Assembly (NCBI RefSeq): GCF_036492635.1
Contig: NZ_AP025305.1
Location: 4,420,000 to 4,483,999, forward strand
From: Aureibacter tunicatorum
Lineage (GTDB): Bacteria > Bacteroidota > Bacteroidia > Cytophagales > Cyclobacteriaceae
DNA length: 64,000 bases
Reading direction: 5' to 3'
The position numbers and the translations under genes are program-made. Within the stretch, counting starts at the first letter, position 1; every line of letters begins with the position of its first letter. The notes under the pieces were generated by a model that saw only the letters and a program-made list of their open reading frames with translations, was not told where the DNA came from and made no database searches. Shown piece after piece: positions 54,933 through 62,463 of the stretch.

Positions 54933-55310
54933 TTAGCAATGTTCAGCAACTAAAGAAACATTCCCAAGCTTTTCGACTAATATACTATTCAACTGAAGCA
55001 TGGTCATTCCGCCTTCCAATAAATCCCTGAGACTAATCAAATCCTCCATATCCAAAAGCATGCATCTATCTGAACCTGAGATAAAAACAATTTCCAAATC
55101 ATCTTCAGGCGCTGGTGAAGCAAGTTTTGCTTCCAAATCAATACTTTGAATATATCTTTTGAATTTCAAAAAATCACAAACTCTAAGCGCATACTTCTCG
55201 CCTTTGAAAACAAGATGGAATTTCATTTCGATATCGCATTGAAACAAAGTCCCTTTAGAGTTTGAAAAAACCGTATGAAGTGAAGATTTTTCGATTGTAT
55301 CAGTCATCAT
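54933..55310 (-). CDS. DUF6686 family protein
   Basis: 125 residues. The pattern is GTLFQCDIEMKFHLVF near the N-terminus, then GSDRCMLLDMEDLISLRDLLEGGMTMLQLNSILVEKL, close to the DUF6686 signature of Bacteroidota. No signal peptide. Four Cys, one pair spaced widely (FQC, CDF, DRC, EHC), which could bind a metal, but this is not established. Monocistronic. Confidence 0.7.
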   Translation of the reverse strand: MMTDTIEKSSLHTVFSNSKGTLFQCDIEMKFHLVFKGEKYALRVCDFLKFKRYIQSIDLEAKLASPAPEDDLEIVFISGSDRCMLLDMEDLISLRDLLEGGMTMLQLNSILVEKLGNVSLVAEHC

Positions 55311-55446
55311 AGAAGATCAAGCTAAGATTACATTGCAAACTTAATATTTATTTAGAATAAGTACAAATAAATTTAAAAAGTTTTAACATTCCTCTCTTAA
55401 TAAGGCTGAATTTTTGTTAGAACATAAAGAGCTTTTTTCTAACACT

Positions 55447-56721
55447 ATGCAAAACTTGATCTCAAATATTGAAATGACCCTATCTGAAGAATACCTAAAC
55501 GTAAGAAAAAAAACGCTTAACCTTTGCCTCCCACTTCAAAACGAAGACTTCAACCTTCAAGCTGAAACGTTTGTAAGTCCTCCCAAATGGCATTTGGCTC
55601 ATACCACTTGGTTCTTTGAAGTTTTTATTCTGAAAGAGTTCATTCCAAACTATAACATATATCACCCAAAATTCGAATTCTTATTCAACAGTTACTACGA
55701 ACACAAAGGCAAAAGATTGGCAAGAAATCAAAGAGGATTGATCAGCAGGCCTTCAGTGCAAGAGGTAATAGCTTACCGGAAAGCTATAGACGAACAAATG
55801 CTGGATTTGATTTCTACAACAGACTCTATCCAAATACAAGAATTGGTTACTCTTGGCCTTAATCACGAACAACAGCATCAAGAACTGCTCTTAACCGATC
55901 TTAAATACTCACTCTTCCAAAATCCTACCTTGCCTAGCTACAATTCGAAAGAAAATAGAGAAGATAAAAAAGAGAGAGACCAATTAGAATTAAAGTTCAT
56001 CAACATCCCCGCAGGAATATATAGTATCGGAGCCAATGACAAAGGGGAGTTCTCATTTGACAATGAGAAACCTGTCCATGAAGTCTATGTCAAACAATAC
56101 AACATAGCTGACCGGTTAGTTACCAACAAAGAGTACTTGGAGTTCATAGAAGACGGAGGGTATGAAACATTCAAATACTGGCTTTCCGAAGGATGGGAAT
56201 GGGTGCAAAACAACCAAATAAAGTCACCATACTATTGGATAAAAGACAACGGAAAATGGATGGAATACACGCTTTCAGGTCTAGAAGAATTAGATCCTCA
56301 TGCTCCGGTCACCCATATAAGCTATTTTGAGGCTGAAGCTTTCGCTGACTGGGCAGGCATGAGCTTGCCATCAGAGCATCAGTGGGAAATCGCTGCCAAG
56401 AAAATTCTAAATGACCATGATCACGTTCATAACCTATTAGAAAGCGATCAACTTCATCCAACTCCCGCATTCAGTTCATTTCAGTTTATCGGGGACTGCT
56501 GGGAGTGGACACAAAGCTCATATCTACCTTACCCTAATTTTAAAAAAGCCAAAGGCGCTCTGGGGGAATACAATGCCAAATTCATGATCAATCAAATGGT
56601 TCTTAGAGGCGGCTCATGCGCTACCCCTGAAAGCCACATTAGACATTCATACCGAAACTTCTTCAGACCTGAAGACAGGTGGCAATTCACGGGTATTCGC
56701 TTATGCAAAAACAGCTTATAA
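55447..56721 (+). CDS. egtB: Ergothioneine biosynthesis sulfoxide synthase EgtB
   Basis: 424 residues from the ATG at 55447; an upstream TTG (55414) would add 11 residues. The N-terminal DinB-like domain has the iron triad H52 (WHLAHTTWF), H140 and H144 (HEQQHQE). From about 185 the FGE-sulfatase domain follows (NIPAGIYSIGANDKGEFSFDNEKPVHEV broken by strands; RGGSCATP near the end). EgtB joins trimethylhistidine (hercynine) to a Cys or gamma-Glu-Cys sulfur with oxygen. egtD follows 52 bp on, giving the minimal egtBD pair; no egtC or egtE is present here. Confidence 0.93.
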   Translation: MQNLISNIEMTLSEEYLNVRKKTLNLCLPLQNEDFNLQAETFVSPPKWHLAHTTWFFEVFILKEFIPNYNIYHPKFEFLFNSYYEHKGKRLARNQRGLISRPSVQEVIAYRKAIDEQMLDLISTTDSIQIQELVTLGLNHEQQHQELLLTDLKYSLFQNPTLPSYNSKENREDKKERDQLELKFINIPAGIYSIGANDKGEFSFDNEKPVHEVYVKQYNIADRLVTNKEYLEFIEDGGYETFKYWLSEGWEWVQNNQIKSPYYWIKDNGKWMEYTLSGLEELDPHAPVTHISYFEAEAFADWAGMSLPSEHQWEIAAKKILNDHDHVHNLLESDQLHPTPAFSSFQFIGDCWEWTQSSYLPYPNFKKAKGALGEYNAKFMINQMVLRGGSCATPESHIRHSYRNFFRPEDRWQFTGIRLCKNSL

Positions 56722-56773
56722 ATATTTCATAATAAATCATTTTAACAATAATTTCATACCGAAATCTCCAACC

Positions 56774-57763
56774 ATGAATCAGCTCAATGAATCATTAGTG
56801 GAAACACAAATCGATCTGCAAAATGCTCAAGAAATAAAAAATGGACTGAGTGAAATACCCAAGCATATTTCTTCAAAGTTTTTCTATGACGAAGTAGGAG
56901 ACGAGATATTTAAAGAAATCATGAGATGCGAGCATTATTATCCAACCAAGGCGGAAGAGGAAATACTCATTTTATACTCTCAACAGTTGGCTAAGCAAAT
57001 AGATAAAACTAAAAAACTTCAAATCATTGAGTTGGGAGCAGGTGATGGATCTAAAATCATTCATTTATTAAAAGCTTTCAAAGAAGCTAATATTGATTTT
57101 ATATACCAACCCATAGATATTTCCCAAAATATTCTGGATGAATTGGAAAAAAATGTTTCATCAGAAATCAAAGATATTGAGATTAAAGCGATTTGCTCAG
57201 ACTACTTCGATTATTTAGCTCAAGAGCAAGGTTCAGACGAGCAAAAGCTCCTGTTGTTTCTGGGAGGAAATATTGGCAATATGTTTCCCATTGAAGCCGC
57301 AGAATTTTTGGAAAAAATAAATTCATTGCTCTCTCCCAAAGACTTGTTTCTAGTTGGTTTAGACTTGAAGAAAAACCCTCGCATAATTCAAAATGCTTAC
57401 AATGACCCGGATGGAATCACCAAACGTTTCAATCTGAATCTCCTAGAAAGAATGAATCGGGAATTTGGGGCGGATTTCAACATTCAATCATTCAGCCATT
57501 ACCCTTTTTATGATCCAATCAGCGGAAGCATGAAAAGCTACTTGATCAGCGAAGAAAAACAAATTGTCACTTTCAAGCATCTAAATTGGCAATTCGCACT
57601 TGAAAAAGACGAATGCATATTCACCGAAGTATCTCAAAAGTATAGTTTTGACGACATCGAAGAACTTGCCTCGAAATCCGGCTTTAAAATAATCAACAAC
57701 TTCATAGACAGCGAGGGCTATTTCACGGATAGCTTATGGCAAAAGAACTCTTCAAAGCAATAA
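56774..57763 (+). CDS. egtD: L-histidine N-alpha-methyltransferase EgtD
   Basis: 329 residues. The SAM-binding motif is IIELGAGDGSKIIHLLKA (about 79-96), preceded by SSKFFYDEVGDEIFKEI, and LLFLGGNIGNMFP marks the EgtD fold; the C-terminal substrate-cap includes ISEEKQIVTFKHL. It trimethylates histidine to hercynine in the first step of ergothioneine synthesis. Second gene of the egtBD operon; converges with the CPBP protease gene. Confidence 0.94.
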   Translation: MNQLNESLVETQIDLQNAQEIKNGLSEIPKHISSKFFYDEVGDEIFKEIMRCEHYYPTKAEEEILILYSQQLAKQIDKTKKLQIIELGAGDGSKIIHLLKAFKEANIDFIYQPIDISQNILDELEKNVSSEIKDIEIKAICSDYFDYLAQEQGSDEQKLLLFLGGNIGNMFPIEAAEFLEKINSLLSPKDLFLVGLDLKKNPRIIQNAYNDPDGITKRFNLNLLERMNREFGADFNIQSFSHYPFYDPISGSMKSYLISEEKQIVTFKHLNWQFALEKDECIFTEVSQKYSFDDIEELASKSGFKIINNFIDSEGYFTDSLWQKNSSKQ

Positions 57764-57764
57764 T

Positions 57765-58703
57765 CTAAGACTCCTTTTGCATGAAATGCGCTCTAAATGC
57801 TTTCAAACCCATCATGCTAATTAGCAAGCCGGCAACAACAGCATAAATTGGAGCGCTTTCTTCTTTTTGAAGGTCAAGATGAGTCAAGCCTATTTGATCG
57901 AAATATGTCAAAGTCACCACTAATCCATTATTGAAAATGTGCGCGACTATCGGGTAAATTAAATTGCCAGAATAATAATATAAGTACCCGAAAAGAGCCC
58001 CAAGCAGCATTCTAGGAACAAAGCCATAAAATTGCATATGTATGGCGCTAAAGCAAATCGCTGCCAACCAAATCGCCAAATGATAGCTTTTGGTGTACTC
58101 TTGAAAATGCTTCTGCAAAACTCCTCTAAACAAGTATTCCTCTCCAATCCCAGCGATCAAAGCGATAACAACAAAGGCAATAGCAAAATTTGAGAACGAA
58201 CTGAACTCGGTAAAAAACTTAGTCAACTCCTCTAGCATTTTTTCCTTTTCCATTGCCCACTGTTGGAACTCTGACATAAACTCAGGGAATTGCAAACTCT
58301 TGTTCCACTCGACTATCACCGAGTCAAAAATCATAAACGAAAATCCAATCAACACCGTTAATCCTACCATGCTAATCGAAGCGCTTCGATCTCCAACATA
58401 ATCCACAGGATTCACTCGCTTCACATATTTAAGATAAAGCCAAGGCGCTACAAACAACCATCCAATAGACTGGCCAGCTTGCATCAAAAGTATAGCGTTT
58501 TTATATTGTGGATAATTTATGGGATCGGCCAACACCTGTTGCAAAATTTCGAAATCAAAGCCCATCAAAGGAAGACTAAAAGCAATCCCCAAAAAAGAGC
58601 CGATTGTTAGCATCCCTGCTAAAATGAATAAAAAAGGGGCAATAAATCTCAATCTTTGTACGATTAAATTTCCAAATACGTTATTTTTGTCAGTTCCATT
58701 CAT
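57765..58703 (-). CDS. CPBP-family intramembrane metalloprotease
   Basis: The ATG at 58703 (MNGTDKNNVF) is chosen over the frame start at 58916, because the extra 71 residues lie inside the divergent dusB gene and have no membrane character. The 312-residue product has about eight transmembrane segments and the CPBP motifs EEYLFRGVL (motif 1) and the His in CFSAIHMQF (motif 2), then PIVAHIFNN (motif 3). Members process CAAX-type or signal peptides or act in bacteriocin immunity; its role here is unknown. TATATTTG on the minus strand at 58710-58717 lies just upstream, implying a very short leader if used. Confidence 0.85.
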   Translation of the reverse strand: MNGTDKNNVFGNLIVQRLRFIAPFLFILAGMLTIGSFLGIAFSLPLMGFDFEILQQVLADPINYPQYKNAILLMQAGQSIGWLFVAPWLYLKYVKRVNPVDYVGDRSASISMVGLTVLIGFSFMIFDSVIVEWNKSLQFPEFMSEFQQWAMEKEKMLEELTKFFTEFSSFSNFAIAFVVIALIAGIGEEYLFRGVLQKHFQEYTKSYHLAIWLAAICFSAIHMQFYGFVPRMLLGALFGYLYYYSGNLIYPIVAHIFNNGLVVTLTYFDQIGLTHLDLQKEESAPIYAVVAGLLISMMGLKAFRAHFMQKES

Positions 58704-58731
58704 ATGATTCAAATATAGTTCTAAAAAGTCA

Positions 58732-59712
58732 ATGGTAAAAATAGGAGAAACAGAGATTGCGGATTTTCCATTGTTGCTTGCACCTATGGAAGATGTCAGC
58801 GACCCTCCCTTCAGAGCTGTTTGCAAAAAAAACGGCGCGGACTTGATGTATACGGAGTTTATTTCCTCTGATGGTCTGATAAGAGATGCTGCTAAAAGCT
58901 TGCAAAAATTGGACATCTATGACGAAGAACGTCCTATAGGCATACAAATATTCGGTGACAAAATCGACTCGATGAGAATGGCCGCAGCGAGAGCGGAAGA
59001 AGCCGCTCCTGAATTGGTAGATATCAATTATGGCTGCCCTGTAAAAAAAGTAGCTTGCAAAGGAGCTGGAGCAGGCATCCTTAAGGATATTCCAAAAATG
59101 GAAAAGATGACCGCCGAGATTGTCAAGCAAGTGAAATTGCCAGTAACTGTAAAGACAAGACTTGGCTGGGATCATGACTCCATTAAAATAATAGAAGTAG
59201 CGAAAAGGCTGCAAGGAGCCGGTATTCAGGCATTGACAATTCACGGCAGAACGAGGTCTCAAATGTACAAAGGCGAGGCTGATTGGTCATATATCGCGGA
59301 TGTTAAAAATCAGCAAGACATCCACATTCCAATATTTGGAAATGGCGACATTGACTCTCCTGAAAAGGCCTTGGAATACAAGAACAAATTCGGAGTCGAT
59401 GGAATCATGATTGGTAGAGCTGCCATTGGATACCCTTGGATATTCCGCGAAATCAAGCATTTCTTCAAAACAGGCGAAAAATTAGCTCCTCCAACATTGG
59501 ATGAAAGAGTTGATGTAGCTGTGGAACACTTGAAGCTTTCTATAGAATGGAAAGGAGAACGCCAAGGGATCTTGGAAATGAGAAGGCATTATACCAATTA
59601 CTTCAGAGGAATTGCCCACTTCAAGCCTTTCAGGACCAAACTTGTGGAATCCTTGGATCCTAATGAACTATTCGATACGCTTGAAACAGTGAGAGAAAAA
59701 TTCAAAGCCTAA
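58732..59712 (+). CDS. dusB: tRNA-dihydrouridine synthase (DusB-like)
   Basis: 326 residues. FMN-binding APMEDVSDPPFR at the N-terminus, catalytic Cys102 in NYGCPVKKVACKGAGAG, NGDIDSPEKAL, and IMIGRAAIGYPWIFREI. It reduces U20-type uridines in tRNA with NADPH. It is divergent from the CPBP gene, with 28 bp between the starts. The frequent DusB-Fis pairing is not seen, as is normal outside Proteobacteria. Confidence 0.94.
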   Translation: MVKIGETEIADFPLLLAPMEDVSDPPFRAVCKKNGADLMYTEFISSDGLIRDAAKSLQKLDIYDEERPIGIQIFGDKIDSMRMAAARAEEAAPELVDINYGCPVKKVACKGAGAGILKDIPKMEKMTAEIVKQVKLPVTVKTRLGWDHDSIKIIEVAKRLQGAGIQALTIHGRTRSQMYKGEADWSYIADVKNQQDIHIPIFGNGDIDSPEKALEYKNKFGVDGIMIGRAAIGYPWIFREIKHFFKTGEKLAPPTLDERVDVAVEHLKLSIEWKGERQGILEMRRHYTNYFRGIAHFKPFRTKLVESLDPNELFDTLETVREKFKA

Positions 59713-59814
59713 CGATTGTGATTATCATAGACTTTAGATAAATAGTAAACCCTTCGAATGCAAATTGACGTTAAAAATATCATTGACCAAGATTTAGATT
59801 AGGGTTTACTTGAT

Positions 59815-59822
59815 TACATTTG
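59815..59822 (+). promoter_or_regulatory. Candidate promoter -7 box for the DUF4251 gene
   Basis: TACATTTG fits TAnnTTTG and lies 45 bp before the ATG at 59867, with a TTTAG about 18 bp upstream that may serve as the -33 element. It rules out the in-frame ATG at 59810 as start. Confidence 0.45.
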
Positions 59823-59866
59823 TATTATTAATGAAATACAAAATTTGCATTCTAAAATCTAACATT

Positions 59867-60415
59867 ATGAAATATCTATTGATCATCGCGCTGATTTTTT
59901 CCTTTGGATTCAATGGATACGCGCAAAACGAAGATAAAAAACTCAGCAAACAAGAAAGAAAAGAGTTGCGTAAAAAAGAACAACAAGAGAATCTTCAAAA
60001 ATCTAGTGATATTGCAGAATCCAAGCACTTTATATTAGAAGCTCATACTCTTGTAGGCAGACGTGGACAATCAGCTCCTATTCAACCAAATTTGAATTTC
60101 TTCGCTACAGATGGTGAAAATGTAACTATCCAACTTGCTTTTCCAGCAGCTCCATGGCCTGGATACAATGGATTAGGCGGACTGACTGTTGATGGCAGAG
60201 TATCTCAATATAAAATAACCAAAGGCAAAAAAACAGTTTCCATCCGAATTGACGCCATGTCCAGTATTGGAAGCTATCAAATTTTCATCAATGCCAATTA
60301 CGGAAGCACTTCAACCATGAGAATAACTGGCAACAGAGGAGAACGATTTGAATTCAGAGGTACCTTACTGCCTTTGGAAGAGAACAATGTATACAAAGGA
60401 ACTCCATTATTCTAA
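59867..60415 (+). CDS. DUF4251 domain secreted protein
   Basis: The ATG at 59867 gives a signal peptide (MKYLLIIALIFSFGFNGYAQ) and a product of 182 residues; earlier in-frame ATGs lie at or before the promoter box. After the Lys/Glu-rich linker (about 22-48) the DUF4251 domain contains LNFFATDGENVTIQLAFP, GLGGLTVDGRV and FRGTLLPL. Function unknown; widely conserved in Bacteroidota periplasm. recX begins 3 bp after the stop. Confidence 0.85.
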   Translation: MKYLLIIALIFSFGFNGYAQNEDKKLSKQERKELRKKEQQENLQKSSDIAESKHFILEAHTLVGRRGQSAPIQPNLNFFATDGENVTIQLAFPAAPWPGYNGLGGLTVDGRVSQYKITKGKKTVSIRIDAMSSIGSYQIFINANYGSTSTMRITGNRGERFEFRGTLLPLEENNVYKGTPLF

Positions 60416-60418
60416 TAA

Positions 60419-60898
60419 ATGGAAGACAAAGCATTCAAAGAAGCCATTTTCAGTATGGCTAAATATTGTTCATATCAAGATAGATGTGTTAAAGAAGTTG
60501 AAAGCAAGCTCAATGATTCTGGGCTTGCTTCTAACGTTATTGAAGCTTGCATTGCATATTTAACTGAAAATAAATACTTGGATGAAAACAGATATGCAAG
60601 CAGTATCGTCCGAGGCAAATTCAATCAAAACGGGTGGGGAAAAATAAAAATCAGCCAGTTTTTAAAGCTCAAAGGCATTCCTAATGATCTTATAAAAGAA
60701 GCGTTAAATGAGATTTCTCCTGAAGCCTATTGGGATAAAATGATAAAACTTGCCCAACGAAAAGCTAGCTCATTAAAAAAAGGTGACACAAGAACTAACA
60801 ATGCCAAAACTTTTCGTCACATGGCAAGCAAAGGCTATGAATCCAGCTTAATCTGGGATGCAATCAATGAAGTAAATTCGGACACAGACGACTATTAA
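60419..60898 (+). CDS. recX: Regulatory protein RecX
   Basis: 159 residues made of three-helix RecX repeats: AKYCSYQDRCVKEVESKL, YLTENKYLDENRYASSIVRGKF, KISQFLKLKGIPNDLI. RecX limits RecA filament growth. In many bacteria it follows recA; here it follows DUF4251 by 3 bp and its last bases overlap the converging ychJ gene by 4 bp. Confidence 0.92.
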   Translation: MEDKAFKEAIFSMAKYCSYQDRCVKEVESKLNDSGLASNVIEACIAYLTENKYLDENRYASSIVRGKFNQNGWGKIKISQFLKLKGIPNDLIKEALNEISPEAYWDKMIKLAQRKASSLKKGDTRTNNAKTFRHMASKGYESSLIWDAINEVNSDTDDY

Positions 60899-61305
60899 CT
60901 CACATCTCCATCCAAATAATACCAAAGCCCTTTTTTCTTCTCAAAACGAGATAATTCAACATGTTCGTGCATCTTCTGAGATTGAATAAATTTAGCTTTA
61001 AACTTTACAATATCTTTAGTGACCTTTTCATCCTTGCTTCCCGCATCGAGAATTTCCAGTCCGCACCACTCGGATTCCTTCGACCACCTTTTTAGTTGAT
61101 CAAAGTCATACGACTTTCTTTTTTTGGGATGCGTGGTTTGCTTTATATAATCGATTTTACCCAATACATAGGCAGAATAACGACTCTTCATCAATTGCAA
61201 AGCTGTTTTTGCCATGGATTGATCTCTATGCGCTCTCCCGCAACATTCAGAATAATTCAAATTCGAACCGCAAGGGCACTTCAACATCTCTTTATTTTGC
61301 GTCAT
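60895..61305 (-). CDS. ychJ: YchJ family SEC-C motif protein
   Basis: The frame reaches back to 61359, but that part overlaps the DUF6702 gene in another frame; the ATG at 61305 (MTQNKEMLKCPCG) leaves a 14-bp overlap and is preferred. The N-terminal SEC-C zinc motif is CPCGSNLNYSECCGRAH (Cys-x-Cys-x8-Cys-Cys). A YchJ NTF2-like domain follows (LMKSRYSAYVLGKIDYI, HEHVELSRFEKKKGLWYYLDG). Function unknown. Coupled to DUF6702 and converging with recX. Confidence 0.87.
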   Translation of the reverse strand: MTQNKEMLKCPCGSNLNYSECCGRAHRDQSMAKTALQLMKSRYSAYVLGKIDYIKQTTHPKKRKSYDFDQLKRWSKESEWCGLEILDAGSKDEKVTKDIVKFKAKFIQSQKMHEHVELSRFEKKKGLWYYLDGDVS

Positions 61306-61780
61306 ACTCGATTGTTGTTTTGTTTTCATCAAGTTTATAAACCATTTTCTCACCATCAACCGTCAGCTTTACAATATTTTGCTGCTTTTTTCTAGCATCT
61401 GTTAATATCGAATTCATTATTTTCAAGTCTTTTAACTTACGAACTCCATTAATCTCCATATAAACCCAAAGAGCGTCTCCATCAGGCTCAATACCCAAAA
61501 AATCAAATTCTTCTGGTTTTCCATTGACGTCAAACTTAAGCCGATCTTGCAAATAAACCTTCACTTCATCAGAAAATTCTTGACTATGATCGAGTAAATC
61601 CACACCTTCCACACCTCTTTCTGACAAAGCCAGCTCAAGATCATCCGCAAATATCCTTGTTGAGATTTGCAATGAATTTTCAGCTTCGTCATAATTAATT
61701 TGCATCACGCTGATATAAAATGGATGCATATTCAACATTATGGCGTAAAAAAAGGCAAGACTTAACTTAGTAGAGAGCAT
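61292..61780 (-). CDS. DUF6702 family secreted protein
   Basis: 162 residues with an N-terminal hydrophobic start (MLSTKLSLAFFYAIMLNM) before HPFYISVMQINYDEAENSLQI, the DUF6702 signature. The domain continues with RIFADDLELAL, YLQDRLKFDVNGK, WVYMEINGV and KLTVDGEKMVYKLDE. It is all-beta and exported. The divergent neighbour is a HupE/UreJ membrane protein, 75 bp away, then an M1 aminopeptidase; this trio recurs in Bacteroidota. Its form resembles the N-terminal ectodomain of HupE_UreJ_2 fusions (see findings). Confidence 0.78.
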   Translation of the reverse strand: MLSTKLSLAFFYAIMLNMHPFYISVMQINYDEAENSLQISTRIFADDLELALSERGVEGVDLLDHSQEFSDEVKVYLQDRLKFDVNGKPEEFDFLGIEPDGDALWVYMEINGVRKLKDLKIMNSILTDARKKQQNIVKLTVDGEKMVYKLDENKTTIEYDAK

Positions 61781-61855
61781 AAAATGAATATTTTTAAATA
61801 TTTTTACGAAATTTAAGAGGAAGAACGAAATTGTGGAAGAGATTTATTTTCAATT

Positions 61856-62443
61856 ATGTCAGAATTTTTAATTTATTTTAAACTAGGAATCGATCATATT
61901 CTAGATATCGATGGTTATGACCATTTGCTTTTTCTAGTGGCGCTATGTTGCCCTTTTATTTTTAGGGAATTCAAGCATGTTGTGTGGCTAGTCACCGCAT
62001 TCACTATTGGACATTCCATCACTTTAGTCATGGCAACATTCGACCTGTTTACCATTAACTCCGAACTTGTCGAATTTATTATTCCTGTCACCATCGTTCT
62101 TGCGGCTTTAAGCAATCTTAAAAATGCAGGAGTCAGAGCCTCGGATAGCGACAAAGGACTTTTCAAGCTAATCCTTGTGTTTATATTCGGTTTGGTGCAT
62201 GGCATGGGATTTTCCAACTACCTTAGACAATTGCTAGGGAAAGAAGAAAGTATTTTCACCCCGCTTCTAGGATTCAATCTTGGCATTGAAGCCGCGCAAG
62301 TTTTGGTGATTTTCATATTTTTAATGTTTGCCGGAATCATGACAAATATTATCGGCATCAAACGCAAGGATTGGGCTATAAGCATTTCTTCAGCGATTAT
62401 CGCTTTTGCCTCCATGCTTGTCGTTTCAGCAAAATTTTGGTAA
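61856..62443 (+). CDS. HupE/UreJ family membrane protein
   Basis: 195 residues, about six to seven transmembrane segments. The conserved HILDIDGYDHLLFLVALCC at the N-terminus, TIGHSITL and FGLVHGMGFS carry the His and Asp residues typical of the family, which is linked to nickel or cobalt permeases accessory to hydrogenase and urease. No hydrogenase or urease is nearby; the metal is unknown. DUF6702 is divergent, and the M1 peptidase follows 20 bp on. Confidence 0.9.
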   Translation: MSEFLIYFKLGIDHILDIDGYDHLLFLVALCCPFIFREFKHVVWLVTAFTIGHSITLVMATFDLFTINSELVEFIIPVTIVLAALSNLKNAGVRASDSDKGLFKLILVFIFGLVHGMGFSNYLRQLLGKEESIFTPLLGFNLGIEAAQVLVIFIFLMFAGIMTNIIGIKRKDWAISISSAIIAFASMLVVSAKFW

Positions 62444-62463
62444 CCTAATTAACCTCTAAACTA

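Noticed and set aside
58729-59262. 177-codon minus-strand ORF across dusB
   Set aside because: It lies entirely opposite the conserved dusB gene and has no family character.
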